NCBI GenBank assembly: GCA_947039395.1
Contig: CAMQYS010000002.1
Coordinates: 62,001-126,000, forward strand
DNA: 64,000 nt
From: an uncultured Deferribacteraceae bacterium
GTDB taxonomy: Bacteria; Chrysiogenota; Deferribacteres; Deferribacterales; Mucispirillaceae
Direction: 5' to 3'
Position numbers and translations under genes: made by a program. The notes under the pieces are model-generated. The model was not told where the DNA came from. It saw only the letters and a list, made by a program, of their open reading frames with translations, and did not search any database. Positions 1-9,338 of this stretch are shown here, in pieces; the stretch's first letter is position 1; each line of letters starts with the position of its first letter.

Positions 1-15
1 AGCACCCACACTCAT
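1..15 (-). CDS. Possible start of the next gene of the hydrogenase operon (partial)
   Basis: An ATG on the minus strand at 15-13 opens a frame reading M-S-V-G-A before the window ends. It lies 16 bases after the stop of the hydrogenase small subunit, the spacing expected of an operon partner such as the large subunit or an electron-transfer subunit. No convincing ribosome binding site is visible and five codons cannot identify a product, so this is only a pointer to what lies outside. Confidence 0.25.
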
Positions 16-31
16 CTTTAAAAAGTTGCGT

Positions 32-1135
32 CTACTTGTTTTCATCCTCTGGCTCCTTAGATAGTTTTGAAGCTAATACAGCACCGCCACCAACCACAGC
101 ACCAAGAACAGTACCTACTACAGCTCCTTGGAAAGCAGTCGGACTTTTACCTAAATCTTCTGGTGTAGCTGGAGGAACATTAGAATTAAGCCTAGGCTGT
201 ATAACCATTGCATGTGAAAATAAGCTCTCCTTAAATAACACATCTCCCTCTGTACAACCGATACATGGATTACCATTACCTATTGGCCAAACAATACCTT
301 CATTAAACTTAATAGATGAACAGTTCGCATGTGTAATTGGACCTTTACAACCTAATTGATATAAACAGAAACCGTTTCTATGCCCTTCATCCCCAAACTC
401 TTTTGCAAATCTACCTGCATCAAAATTAGCTCTACGTTCACAATACTCATGTATTAATGTACCGTATGCAAATAAAGGTCTCTTCTTAGAATCTACCTCT
501 GGTAACTTATTAAAGTTTAGTAAAAACATTACTACCCCTAATAAGTTATACGGGTTTGGAGGACAACCCGGTAAGGATATATAAGGAATACCCTCTGGAA
601 GAAGCTCTGGAGCACCTACTGCACCTGTTGGATTAGATCCAGCAGAAGCGATACCACCTGATGTTGCACATATACCTAAATTAATAACAGCAGCAGCTGA
701 TGCAGCTGTGTGCTTTAATATGTCAATAGCAGTCTTACCACCTATCTTACAGTAAACACCGTTATCCTTAAGAGGAATAGAACCTTCTACTATTAAAATA
801 TACTTACCAGCATATTTTTTGATAGACTCTTCTAATAACCTTTCTGCAGAATGTCCAAAATCCGCCATTAACGTCTCTTGATAACATAAATTGATTAACT
901 CTAAAATCAATTCTGCTGGAGATGGATGTGTTGTTTTTAATATAGCCTCTGAACAACCTGTACACTCTTGAAAATGTAGCCATATAACTGGTGGACGATT
1001 ATCAACATTTGATGCTGCCTCTGCTGCCTTGTCTGCTACAGTTAACGGTAATCCAAGTGCAGTAGTAATTGTACCTAATGCTTTAACAAAATCTCTTCTT
1101 GACAAATTAGGGGTCAACAAGCTCTTTTCTACCAT
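32..1135 (-). CDS. [NiFe]-hydrogenase small subunit, Tat-exported, membrane-anchored
   Basis: Electron-transfer subunit of a periplasm-facing [NiFe] uptake hydrogenase; it passes electrons from the nickel-iron large subunit towards the quinone pool. The 367-residue protein starts with a twin-arginine signal (SRRDF at 12-16, then a hydrophobic stretch). The proximal cluster motif ECTGCSE is near residue 57, a GCPPNP motif is near 190, and the distal and medial cluster cysteines follow from HEYC to PCIGC. A glycine/valine-rich segment near 335-355 looks like the C-terminal membrane anchor. The motif is CTGC, not the CTCC seen in oxygen-tolerant membrane hydrogenases, so an oxygen-sensitive enzyme is inferred. 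The start has a GGAGG site six bases upstream and a sigma70-like promoter. hypF, needed to build the active site, lies far off at 58614-60947. Confidence 0.95.
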   Translation of the reverse strand: MVEKSLLTPNLSRRDFVKALGTITTALGLPLTVADKAAEAASNVDNRPPVIWLHFQECTGCSEAILKTTHPSPAELILELINLCYQETLMADFGHSAERLLEESIKKYAGKYILIVEGSIPLKDNGVYCKIGGKTAIDILKHTAASAAAVINLGICATSGGIASAGSNPTGAVGAPELLPEGIPYISLPGCPPNPYNLLGVVMFLLNFNKLPEVDSKKRPLFAYGTLIHEYCERRANFDAGRFAKEFGDEGHRNGFCLYQLGCKGPITHANCSSIKFNEGIVWPIGNGNPCIGCTEGDVLFKESLFSHAMVIQPRLNSNVPPATPEDLGKSPTAFQGAVVGTVLGAVVGGGAVLASKLSKEPEDENK

Positions 1136-1175
1136 ATAATACCTCCATATTTACCTTAATATAAAATTCCAGTGC

Positions 1176-1204
1176 ATAATACTATTATTAATATGTTTTT
1201 TCAA
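1176..1204 (-). promoter_or_regulatory. Sigma70-type promoter of the hydrogenase operon
   Basis: Read on the minus strand, TTGAAA (1204-1199) is followed by a 17-base spacer and TATTAT (1181-1176). Transcription would start near 1169, about 35 bases before the ATG. Element matches and spacing are close to the housekeeping consensus; activity is inferred. Confidence 0.55.
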
Positions 1205-1333
1205 GAACTATTATCTATAATTATAAAACAATACTTTATAATTATACAGTAAGCTTAAAAAAGTTGTTTATTGATTTAAAGTTAGGCTATTTCAAATATT
1301 CATATATAAAAATAAAAAATCTTATAATAAGGT

Positions 1334-1372
1334 AAAATAGTGGTAAAAGAAAATTCTTTTAACCACTATTTT
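1334..1372 (-). terminator. Hairpin terminator after pyk
   Basis: An inverted repeat with 11 perfectly paired bases (1334-1344 with 1362-1372) is extended by seven inner pairs (1345-1351 with 1354-1360). There is one bulged base and a two-base loop. It sits 46 bases after the pyruvate kinase stop and is AT-rich downstream, though without a long uninterrupted T run. It probably ends pyk transcription. Confidence 0.6.
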
Positions 1373-1418
1373 ATATAATAAAAGGAAAAAAATAATAACT
1401 TATATAACTATGTTATAT

Positions 1419-2879
1419 TTAAAATATATCAACTACTCTCAAAAAATTTATAGGCGCATGAGTGCCAAATGGTAATCCTGCAACTACTACTATCTTATCA
1501 CCTTGTTCTGCATAACCTGCAGTTCTTACTTTTTCTATAGCTATAGATATCATCTCTTCACTACTATTCACCTCTTTTATCAAGATGGCTTCTGTACCCC
1601 ATATCAACGATATCTTTCTACAAGCTTCTGCTGTTGGAGCAAGTGCTAAGACTATTGATGATGGTCTAAATCTTGCGATACTATACGCTGTGTATCCTGT
1701 ACTTGTCATCGCAACTATCGCTTTTGCATTAATATCTTTAGCTAACCAACATGCAGCTCTTGCTAAACCTAAAATAAGATCCTCTGCATGCTCATCACTA
1801 CCTTGTGAGTTATCTAATCGTTTAGAGTAATCTAATGGTGCAAAATCCATACTTAATGAAGATAATGAGTAACGCTCAGCTGCTTTAGCAATCTTTGATA
1901 ATGTCTTTACTGCTTCTAATGGATATTGTCCGTTCGCTGTCTCATCTGATAACATAAGTGCATCTGTTCCTTCTGATACAGCGTTAGCTACATCTGTTGT
2001 TTCACTTCTTGTTGGACGAGGAGATAGTACCATACTTTGAAGCATCTGCGTTGCTGTAATTACCATAGCTCCACAACTGCGTGCTTTATTGATAATAATC
2101 TTCTGCATATGTGGAACTTCTTCAAATGGAACTTCAACACCTAAATCACCTCTGGCAACCATTACTCCATCTACTGCTTTTATGATAGACTCTAAATTCT
2201 CCATAGCTTGAGGTTTCTCTATCTTAGCTATCAATTTAGGGTGATAAGTGCTTTTAGATATTATATCGCTTATCTCTTCTAAATCCTCTGCAGATCGAAC
2301 AAACGATAAAGCTATATAATCTAAACGCTCTTTTAAACCAAACTCTAAATCTGCTCTATCTTTATCACTAAAAGCTGGAATACGTAATTTAGATTGAGGA
2401 AGATTAACCCCTTTCTTTGTAAATGCTATACCACCACTTATAACTTTACATACAACATCATAATCATTTATCTCAACTATCTCTAGATCCATAATACCAT
2501 CTGCTATCAGAATGCTTTCACCGATTTTTATCTCTCTATGTAATCCTTCGTAATCAACAGGTATTGTTCCTACGATTGAGCATGATGACTCTCTTAATAT
2601 TACAGTTTCTCCAGCTCTTAACTGGATACCCTCATCTGGCAATGTGCCTAAACGTATTTTAGGACCACACAGATCTTGAAGTATACCTACATGTACACCT
2701 AGATCTGCTGATGCTTGATGAATCATATCAATTAATACCTTATGAGTTTCATGCGTCCCATGTGAAAAATTTAAACGTGCCATATTCATACCGCTTAAAA
2801 TCATATTCCTAATGATTTCAATATTCGCTGATGCTGGACCTATCGTACAAACTAATTTAGTTTTTGACTTAGATAACAT
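1419..2879 (-). CDS. pyk: Pyruvate kinase
   Basis: Last step of glycolysis: phosphoenolpyruvate plus ADP gives pyruvate plus ATP, in the cytoplasm. The 486 residues are a full-length enzyme. The N-terminus carries KTKLVCTIGPAS and the substrate-binding MARLNFSHG motif, the catalytic IAKIEKPQAMENL signature is near 215-230, and MVARGDLGVE and TATQMLQSM follow in the usual order. The C-terminal allosteric domain is present (about 360-486). GGAG eight bases before the ATG fits the chosen start. It is a single-gene unit with its own terminator (1334-1372) and a repeat-bearing upstream region. Confidence 0.97.
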   Translation of the reverse strand: MLSKSKTKLVCTIGPASANIEIIRNMILSGMNMARLNFSHGTHETHKVLIDMIHQASADLGVHVGILQDLCGPKIRLGTLPDEGIQLRAGETVILRESSCSIVGTIPVDYEGLHREIKIGESILIADGIMDLEIVEINDYDVVCKVISGGIAFTKKGVNLPQSKLRIPAFSDKDRADLEFGLKERLDYIALSFVRSAEDLEEISDIISKSTYHPKLIAKIEKPQAMENLESIIKAVDGVMVARGDLGVEVPFEEVPHMQKIIINKARSCGAMVITATQMLQSMVLSPRPTRSETTDVANAVSEGTDALMLSDETANGQYPLEAVKTLSKIAKAAERYSLSSLSMDFAPLDYSKRLDNSQGSDEHAEDLILGLARAACWLAKDINAKAIVAMTSTGYTAYSIARFRPSSIVLALAPTAEACRKISLIWGTEAILIKEVNSSEEMISIAIEKVRTAGYAEQGDKIVVVAGLPFGTHAPINFLRVVDIF

Positions 2880-3302
2880 ATTTTGTAATCTCCATTATTT
2901 AATGTAACAATAATTGTAAGAACAATTCTTTAAAGTAACAATAATCGTAATAACTGTAACACTTTTAAAACTTTAGCATTTTAAAAATCTCTAATATAGA
3001 AAGTTTAAAAGTTTTTAATATTTTTAATGATTTTTATATTAATCTTTTAAGTGTAAAAAGTTTCAAATTTTCTCTTATGATATAGTAATAATCACTAGAT
3101 GAAAACATATTTTATTTTAACATATAATATATGATGAGAAACACCTATAACTTATAGTAGCTCAAGAAGTTTATACAGTATTTTTTAGATTTTATCAATG
3201 TGATATAATATTGAAACTTATTGATAGATAATTAATCATCTAATGCATGTTAATATTATAAATTATTAAATATTTATTTACAGTAAATTTATAGAAATAA
3301 TA
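2880..3302. other. 423-base AT-rich intergenic region upstream of pyk
   Basis: No coding frame or RNA gene is recognisable here. The part next to pyk (2880-3000) must hold its promoter and includes a direct repeat (see 2904-2950). The left part follows the end of btuC and shows only weak AT hairpins. No clear sigma70 promoter could be picked. Confidence 0.6.
2904..2950. repeat. Direct repeat upstream of pyk, possible operator
   Basis: GTAACAATAATTGTAA at 2904-2919 recurs with one mismatch as GTAACAATAATCGTAA at 2935-2950, a spacing of 31 bases (about three helical turns). It lies 25-71 bases upstream of the pyk start codon, where a regulator could act. The binding protein is unknown. Confidence 0.35.
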
Positions 3303-4277
3303 TCAATTAGATCTTCTAATATTATTTATTAGAAGAAAGATAAAAAATGTTCCACCGATCATTGATGTAACTATCCCAACTGGTAACTGGATAGGAGAAA
3401 TTATTATCCTCGATACAGTATCACAAATCGTTAAAAATAAACCACCTACTATGAACGTCATATAGATAAAATACTTACTGTCTGATCCTAAAAAACTTCT
3501 CATAATATGAGGGATCATCATACCTACAAATCCGATCGGACCTGCAATAGATACTACCGTACCTATCATTATAGATACAACTATATACAAGGTGATCTTG
3601 ATATTATCTACATTCACACCTCTACTTGATGCGAACTCATCTGATATTGATATCATATTTATCTCTCGTCTAAACGATACAATAATAAAAAATGTGATAG
3701 CACATACTGGAAATAATAGTATCAAATGTGAATAAGTTATACCGTCCATTGCACCGAATGTGAAACGCAATAACTGTTGAGATAAATGAAGATCTGTAAC
3801 GTACTGTATAAACATTATTAAACTTGAAAATATAAACGATAACGCTACACCCATCAATAATACAATATTATTATCTCGTGATGCTCTCGATACTAAACTC
3901 ACAACTATAACCGTCAAAAACGCTCCTAAAAATGTAAATATAGGCGCACCAAATAATGTCGGAAAAATAGAGTTCATACCTAACGCATAATAAAGTGCTG
4001 CACCGAAAGATGCTCCTGATGCTGAACCTAATGTATACGGTGTTGCAAGCGGATTTCTAAATAACGATTGAAAAACTAATCCACCTAACGCTAAAATTCC
4101 ACCTATAAAAAATGATGCTATAACTCTCGGCAAACGTACATTTATAATTATACCTCTTAACTGTTCTGATGTTATTCCATCCACTAAAGAACTGTAATCT
4201 GAACCTATAAAAACTGATGACAATAAAATCAGTACAGATATAATTAAGGTTGATAAAAGTGTAATATATAATCGCAT
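3303..4277 (-). CDS. btuC: Vitamin B12 ABC transporter permease (FecCD family)
   Basis: Inner-membrane permease of the cobalamin importer. The 324 residues are normal length for FecCD/BtuC proteins and are almost entirely hydrophobic, compatible with about ten membrane helices. Family signatures seen are RLPRVIASFFIGG near 49, GxxFQSLFRNPLATPYTLG near 85-100, and the coupling stretch GPIGFVGMMIPHIMR near 245-260. It is the last gene of btuB-tonB-btuF-btuD-btuC, 67 bases after btuD. The riboswitch upstream of btuB is what singles out cobalamin over a siderophore. The last codons form a self-complementary TCTTCTAATA hairpin (about 3312-3336). Confidence 0.88.
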   Translation of the reverse strand: MRLYITLLSTLIISVLILLSSVFIGSDYSSLVDGITSEQLRGIIINVRLPRVIASFFIGGILALGGLVFQSLFRNPLATPYTLGSASGASFGAALYYALGMNSIFPTLFGAPIFTFLGAFLTVIVVSLVSRASRDNNIVLLMGVALSFIFSSLIMFIQYVTDLHLSQQLLRFTFGAMDGITYSHLILLFPVCAITFFIIVSFRREINMISISDEFASSRGVNVDNIKITLYIVVSIMIGTVVSIAGPIGFVGMMIPHIMRSFLGSDSKYFIYMTFIVGGLFLTICDTVSRIIISPIQLPVGIVTSMIGGTFFIFLLINNIRRSN

Positions 4278-4344
4278 AATTTGATTTCTTCTCTTTACTA
4301 ATTATTTTAAACCATCTATCTATAATAAAAACTCAACATAACCC

Positions 4345-5109
4345 TCAAGGTAGAAGTTGAATACTATTCATAGATTTTGGGTGATTTACATAGTTAAATT
4401 TATACTCATAAAGATCATTCAAATCTCTATCTGTAATCTGATTACTCTCTCTCTTAAAAAGAATTTCTCCATCTCTTAAACCGATAAACCTAGAGTTTAA
4501 AAGTAGTAAATTATTTATATCGTGGCTAACTATTACAATAGTTATTCCCTCATCTTTATTTAATCTTTTCAGTAGATCAAAAATCTCTTGATTACTTCTT
4601 GGATCTAAATATACTGTTGGCTCATCTAATAGAAGTATTCTAGCCTCTTGTGCTAATGATGATGCGATAAAAACTCTCTGTCTCTCTCCACCACTTAACG
4701 ATGATATCTTTCTGTTACGCATATCTGTTATATTTGTTAAACCCATCATCTTCTCTACTATATCCATATCGGTTTGTTTAACTGAACTAAGTCTTGAAAA
4801 ATATGGATACCTACCTGATAACACAACACTCTCAACCGTTAAATTTATAAACACATCATTAACCTGTGAAAGATATGACATCAATTTTGCTATATCAATA
4901 CGTTTATAATCTGTAACAAGTTTATTGAATAAAATAACCTCACCACTCTTCGCCTTTACCATATTTGATATAACTTTCATCAACGTAGATTTACCTGAAC
5001 CGTTTGCACCGATAATAGACACTATATCTCCATCATTAACTGAAAAAGAAATATCCTTAATAATTTCTTTCTCTTTCACACTATACCCTATATTTTTTAC
5101 CTCTAACAT
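4345..5109 (-). CDS. btuD: Vitamin B12 ABC transporter ATP-binding protein
   Basis: ATPase that powers cobalamin import through BtuC. In its 254 residues the Walker A motif GANGSGKST is near 34-42, the ABC signature LSGGERQRV near 138-146, Walker B LLLDEPT near 159-165, and the switch histidine in IVSHDINN near 193. Length and motif order are normal for this importer class. It follows btuF by 21 bases, with GGAG about ten bases before the ATG, and belongs to the riboswitch-headed operon. Confidence 0.88.
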   Translation of the reverse strand: MLEVKNIGYSVKEKEIIKDISFSVNDGDIVSIIGANGSGKSTLMKVISNMVKAKSGEVILFNKLVTDYKRIDIAKLMSYLSQVNDVFINLTVESVVLSGRYPYFSRLSSVKQTDMDIVEKMMGLTNITDMRNRKISSLSGGERQRVFIASSLAQEARILLLDEPTVYLDPRSNQEIFDLLKRLNKDEGITIVIVSHDINNLLLLNSRFIGLRDGEILFKRESNQITDRDLNDLYEYKFNYVNHPKSMNSIQLLP

Positions 5110-5130
5110 AAACTTTTATCTCCAAAACAA

Positions 5131-6051
5131 TTATCTTGAACAAATAATAGATGTCATCTTCTCTAACGTATCTACAAATCTTGGACCTGGAATTGATGCA
5201 TCTTCAACATTGAAAAAATATATCTTACCATTTTTTACAGCATTGATATCTTTAACCTTTAACCAGTTCTTTAGCGATAAATCTTTCTCATTATATTTCA
5301 CAAGAATTTCTATAATTATATCTGGATTAGATCTAACAACCGTCTCCATATCTATAATCGGATACGCAGCATTCGCATCTTTAAAAATATTTACACCACC
5401 TGCTAAATCAATTAAATCTCTAAAATATATATCGTTACCAACAACCGTAATATTAGACATACCACCAAAATCTATATCTCTATGAACAACAATTAATACT
5501 CTCGGTTTATAAGTTTTTTTATCACAAGTCGCAATATCTACTCGTCTATTGATACTATCTAAAAGTATAGATGCTTCTCTCTCTTTATTGAACTCAAAAC
5601 CTATATCTGTAATAGATTTTAATATGCCATCAATAGATGAATGATTAATAATCACATACTTAATACCAAAATTATCTAACACAGCTTTATGTTTATCATT
5701 CCATGAATAGACAACTGCTGTATCAACATTTAACGCCATTAAAAGCTCGTAATTAATATCAGAATGTGCACCTATTTTTATAATAGATTTTGCAGCTTCT
5801 GGATATTTACAGTAATCTGTATTACCTACAAGATTATCTTCTAAGCCTAAGGCGTAAATTATCTCTGTAACACTAGGACCAAATGATACAATACGTTTAG
5901 GTTGATCAGAGCCAGTAGAAACAATAGATAAATTTTTCAATAAACCTTTAGAGTTAAAAAAACTATACAAAAAATATGTTAATAATAATATCAATATCAT
6001 AAAGATAGTAACCTTTAAAAAACCTATTAAATTTTTCCTCTTTATGTTCAT
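5131..6051 (-). CDS. btuF: Cobalamin-binding periplasmic protein
   Basis: Substrate-binding protein that captures B12 in the periplasm and delivers it to BtuCD. The 306-residue protein has one N-terminal hydrophobic helix (about 10-30) with no lipobox, so it is either anchored or cleaved. The mature part begins with the typical PKRIVSFGPSVTEIIYALGLEDNLVG stretch (about 51-76) of the class III helical-backbone family. Later features of the family are GVNIFKD and NPDIIIE. A TTGGAG site sits about four bases before the ATG. It lies between tonB and btuD; the B12 assignment rests on the operon and its riboswitch. Confidence 0.85.
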   Translation of the reverse strand: MNIKRKNLIGFLKVTIFMILILLLTYFLYSFFNSKGLLKNLSIVSTGSDQPKRIVSFGPSVTEIIYALGLEDNLVGNTDYCKYPEAAKSIIKIGAHSDINYELLMALNVDTAVVYSWNDKHKAVLDNFGIKYVIINHSSIDGILKSITDIGFEFNKEREASILLDSINRRVDIATCDKKTYKPRVLIVVHRDIDFGGMSNITVVGNDIYFRDLIDLAGGVNIFKDANAAYPIIDMETVVRSNPDIIIEILVKYNEKDLSLKNWLKVKDINAVKNGKIYFFNVEDASIPGPRFVDTLEKMTSIICSR

Positions 6052-6081
6052 ACAACTCCAACACTTAATATATATAATTTT

Positions 6082-6792
6082 TTATAAATCATCTAAACTA
6101 AACCTTATCGCTATCTCTAACTCTTTCTTACTAATATTATATTTTCCATTCTCAATTGATTTTCTAGCCGCTCTATCTAAAATATTGTATCCAGATGATG
6201 AAAGTAATATTATATCTTTTATCTCTAACTCATCATCTAGTACGATCCTAAATCTGCTCACACCTTCGTAACTTCGTTTGCGTGCAAGGTTTGGATACTC
6301 TGGTTTTGGTATATAATATCCTTCATCACGCTGACTTATTACCGTATCCCTTGATACTGATTTATTATCATTAAAATTAGAAATATTTTCATTAATCGCT
6401 ACCTTATCTAAACTCTCATCAATTTGTTCAACTACCTCTTTAGATATATCATTATCAATAACTTCACTTACTTCTACATTTTTTCTATCATCAATCTTTT
6501 TTTCCATTTCTATATCTTTAACGATCTTAGCGATCTCATTCACATCTTGAGTTTCATCAACTTTACTATCTATAATCTTACGACTATGTTCACTTTTATT
6601 TTTAACTAATGTACTATTGCTCTCTTTACTGCTATCAGATACACTGCTCTCTTTTGCAATAAAAGTTATCTCAATAATATCATCAATATTATCTCCTAAT
6701 TTATCAGAAGTTATATTCGTGTAAGTGATTAACGCACCTGTATGGATCATTAACGATACTACACTTGATAAAACTAAACTTCTAGTCAACAT
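6082..6792 (-). CDS. tonB: TonB-family energy transducer dedicated to B12 uptake
   Basis: Links the inner-membrane ExbBD motor to the outer-membrane receptor. The 236 residues contain one N-terminal membrane helix (about 5-25), a long charged and low-complexity periplasmic linker (about 45-150), and a C-terminal TonB domain. That domain shows PKPEYPNLARKRSYEG and later SSSGYNILDRAARKSI (about 160-215). The linker is rich in Asp, Glu, Ser and Lys and lacks the long Pro-Lys repeats of enterobacterial TonB. It sits 30 bases after btuB, inside the riboswitch operon. No exbB or exbD is in the window, so the motor must be encoded elsewhere. Confidence 0.88.
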   Translation of the reverse strand: MLTRSLVLSSVVSLMIHTGALITYTNITSDKLGDNIDDIIEITFIAKESSVSDSSKESNSTLVKNKSEHSRKIIDSKVDETQDVNEIAKIVKDIEMEKKIDDRKNVEVSEVIDNDISKEVVEQIDESLDKVAINENISNFNDNKSVSRDTVISQRDEGYYIPKPEYPNLARKRSYEGVSRFRIVLDDELEIKDIILLSSSGYNILDRAARKSIENGKYNISKKELEIAIRFSLDDL

Positions 6793-6822
6793 ATGTTATC
6801 CTCATATATATTATGTCTTAAG

Positions 6823-8868
6823 CTATATCTTAAACTTAGCTCCAAAATAAACTCTTGCACCGTAGCTCTCATAACCTAACGCTTCTTCATAATCTGTGTT
6901 AGTTACATTTGTTCCTTTAACCAGCAATTCTATATTATCATTTAATTTATATCTTGCATTAAGATTTAACAGAAAATAATCATCTAAGATAACATATCCA
7001 GCGTCATATCTTTCACCTACATATGCAATCTCTACACCAACATGTAAGCCTGAAATTATCTCCCAAAAAAACGTGCCTGTAACTTTATTATTTGGAACAC
7101 GTAGCAACTCTTGATTCTTAGAGTTATCGTACGGGTAGCTATATGCATAACCTAACTTTATTGCGATTTCTTCTATAGGATAATACTCTGCTGTAACCTC
7201 AACTCCGTAAATTCTAACATCGCCAACATTGACATACTCACCTGATGATCCATCAATTAAGTTGCTATAATAATTGTCATAAAAATCTACCGACATGAAA
7301 AAAATCTCTTTAACAATCTCTGATACGACACCTATTTGGTAACCGAATGATTTCTCATCTTTTAAATTTCTATTACCATATGTTGGATCAAATATTTGAA
7401 ACAGGGATGCTGGGTTATAACCTGTTCCAACTGAGCCTCTAAACTTGGTTCTTATATATTTTAAGTTGTATAATCCAGAGACTTTATATGTACCGAAAAA
7501 ATCTGAACCACCTGTATTATCTGCTCTACCTGATAACTTTAATGTCAATGAATCAAACAGATATGCTTGTGCTTCACTGAATACAGAAAACCTCGATAAA
7601 ATTTCTCCATCAATATCTAGCCTATCTTCATAAACTTCATCGCCACCTATAAACTTAGATTCCTCTGTTTTTAAATCCATAAGATTAAATTGATAACTTG
7701 TTCCAACTAAAATTTTGAATATCTTTTTGATTTTAATGTTACTCTCAAAATCAACACCAGCTGTATGAGAAATATAATCGTTATTCCTAAAAATAAAACT
7801 AGAGTTAGAAAATGAGTCCTTATACTTACGTTGGTTATATGTATAATATAATGATAGCTTAGGTTCAAACATATCCTTAACAAGATAACTTGTTGTATAT
7901 TTTGTAGTAACTCGATTAGATGCTTGAGTAAATTCAGGATTATCACCTATCAGTGATCCACCGCCATCTATATCTGCAAGCATATTAACATAATTTAAAA
8001 CAAACTCGTTTTTAAAATGTTTTATCGGTTGAAATGCAACCTTAACTCCGATACTATCACGACTTGTAGCATCTAACTCTGATTCACCAGTACTGTTTTT
8101 TAACACACTCATCGCATCAGCATAAAGTTTAGAATATGATACTTTATAACTAAAATTATCATTACCTGCACCTATCGTTGCACCACCATTAAACTCATCA
8201 AGTAGTACAGATGTATCTATATGCACTTTTGCAGATAATTTGCCATCTCCATTCTTAGTGATAATATTAACCACGCCACCCATACCACCAAAACCTGCTG
8301 ATGAAACAGAATCTGATACAACCTCCACCCTCTCAATATCCTCAAGCGATAAGGTTGATAAGTCTGCAATACTACCGATATTTGTTGGATCATTAACTAT
8401 AACACCATCTATCATAACTAATGTATGTTCTGATAAAGCTCCTCTTAATCTAATTGTAGATGATTTACCTACTCCGTACTCTGTGATACTAACCGATGGC
8501 AAAGTTCTTAGAAGTGATGTAACTGATGTTGGTTGAATATTCTCTATATCATCCGATGTGATTATAGTTACACCAGACATATCAACAGATGCTTGCGATG
8601 ATACTCTACTTCCTGTTACAAGAATTTCATTAACACTGCTATCATCAAACACGACACTTGAACCATTCATCGTTTCATTATCCATAGATAGATTATCATT
8701 TTCCGTATTATCATAGTTAGGTATAATGTTTGATATTTCTGATGACATATCACTATTAGATATATTATCCGACACAGTGATCTCTTGAGCATATAAAAAA
8801 TTTGATATAAAAAGAAAAATAAGAATTAGTTTTGGTATATTAACAATTTTAATAAAGTAGAATAACAT
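6823..8868 (-). CDS. btuB: TonB-dependent outer-membrane vitamin B12 receptor
   Basis: Outer-membrane gated channel for cobalamin. The 681-residue precursor has a signal peptide (about 1-27), an Asp/Ser-rich spacer, and a TonB-box region around NEILVTGSR (about 80-88). The plug domain has GVTIITSDDIENIQPTSV, LRGALSEHTLVMIDGV and ERVEVVSDS (about 100-200), and a 22-strand-type barrel fills the rest, ending in YFGAKFKI. The last residue is Ile, not the usual aromatic residue. Identification as BtuB rests on the plug sequence and on the cobalamin riboswitch directly upstream. A strong GGGAGGGGG site lies about seven bases before the ATG. Confidence 0.9.
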   Translation of the reverse strand: MLFYFIKIVNIPKLILIFLFISNFLYAQEITVSDNISNSDMSSEISNIIPNYDNTENDNLSMDNETMNGSSVVFDDSSVNEILVTGSRVSSQASVDMSGVTIITSDDIENIQPTSVTSLLRTLPSVSITEYGVGKSSTIRLRGALSEHTLVMIDGVIVNDPTNIGSIADLSTLSLEDIERVEVVSDSVSSAGFGGMGGVVNIITKNGDGKLSAKVHIDTSVLLDEFNGGATIGAGNDNFSYKVSYSKLYADAMSVLKNSTGESELDATSRDSIGVKVAFQPIKHFKNEFVLNYVNMLADIDGGGSLIGDNPEFTQASNRVTTKYTTSYLVKDMFEPKLSLYYTYNQRKYKDSFSNSSFIFRNNDYISHTAGVDFESNIKIKKIFKILVGTSYQFNLMDLKTEESKFIGGDEVYEDRLDIDGEILSRFSVFSEAQAYLFDSLTLKLSGRADNTGGSDFFGTYKVSGLYNLKYIRTKFRGSVGTGYNPASLFQIFDPTYGNRNLKDEKSFGYQIGVVSEIVKEIFFMSVDFYDNYYSNLIDGSSGEYVNVGDVRIYGVEVTAEYYPIEEIAIKLGYAYSYPYDNSKNQELLRVPNNKVTGTFFWEIISGLHVGVEIAYVGERYDAGYVILDDYFLLNLNARYKLNDNIELLVKGTNVTNTDYEEALGYESYGARVYFGAKFKI

Positions 8869-8905
8869 CTCAAGCCCCCTCCCTAGTTGAAGCTTAGTTC
8901 AATAT

Positions 8906-9065
8906 GTAGTTAGGTAAGGTTTCCTGGCTTATCTTCAACCTACTAATCCTCATCTTCCCATCTGCTTTAAACAGACAGTGACATTAAACAGGATCCTCGT
9001 CAGAAATACAGTCGCTGGGCGGCTTAGGATTAATCTTTAAAATTACACGATTACCTAATTCCCTT
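8906..9065 (-). promoter_or_regulatory. Cobalamin (AdoCbl) riboswitch controlling the btu operon
   Basis: The minus-strand leader of btuB carries the conserved cobalamin riboswitch blocks in order: the P3-P4 side near CTAAGCCGCCCAGCGACTG (about 9030-9008), the GTCACTGTCTG...GATGGGAAGATGAGGA core (about 8980-8946), and the terminal AAGCCAGGAAACCT block (about 8932-8916). The last block lies about 50 bases upstream of the btuB ATG, and a very strong ribosome binding site follows at about 8882-8874. Control at translation initiation is therefore likely, since no T-rich terminator is evident. High B12 should switch off the whole import operon. Confidence 0.93.
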
Positions 9066-9338
9066 CTCCTAAATACTTATAAAATATTGAAATAAAAAAT
9101 ATCTATAATGGTATATTATATTTAATTATTAACATGAATTATATTAATTTACAATGAATTTTATTATTTGATAGTATAGGTTGTAATTGAATATATATTT
9201 ACTTGATGTTTTATCGTTTAAAAGATGATTGATTATAATAGTAAATAATTGGGATATTTTTTACCATTTGAGATGTTGTCCTCATAAACTAACTGCACAG
9301 TTATAATACTTTATAATATTCTGATTGGAGATTGATTA
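9066..9338. other. Leader/promoter region of the btu operon
   Basis: This gap of 273 bases lies between the riboswitch and the end of the preceding gene. It is very AT-rich, with several TATAAT-like hexamers (for example minus strand near 9115) but no well-spaced -35 partner. The btu promoter should be here, but I cannot fix it. Confidence 0.5.

Noticed and set aside
36-359. Plus-strand open frame opposite the hydrogenase gene
   Set aside because: It is the antisense of a well-conserved small subunit; its translation shows no family features and no ribosome site.
7707-7946. Minus-strand frame inside btuB in another register
   Set aside because: It overlaps the barrel coding region fully and has only Leu/Ile-rich random-looking sequence.
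8240-8536. Plus-strand frame opposite the btuB plug domain
   Set aside because: Antisense shadow of conserved receptor sequence; low-complexity translation.
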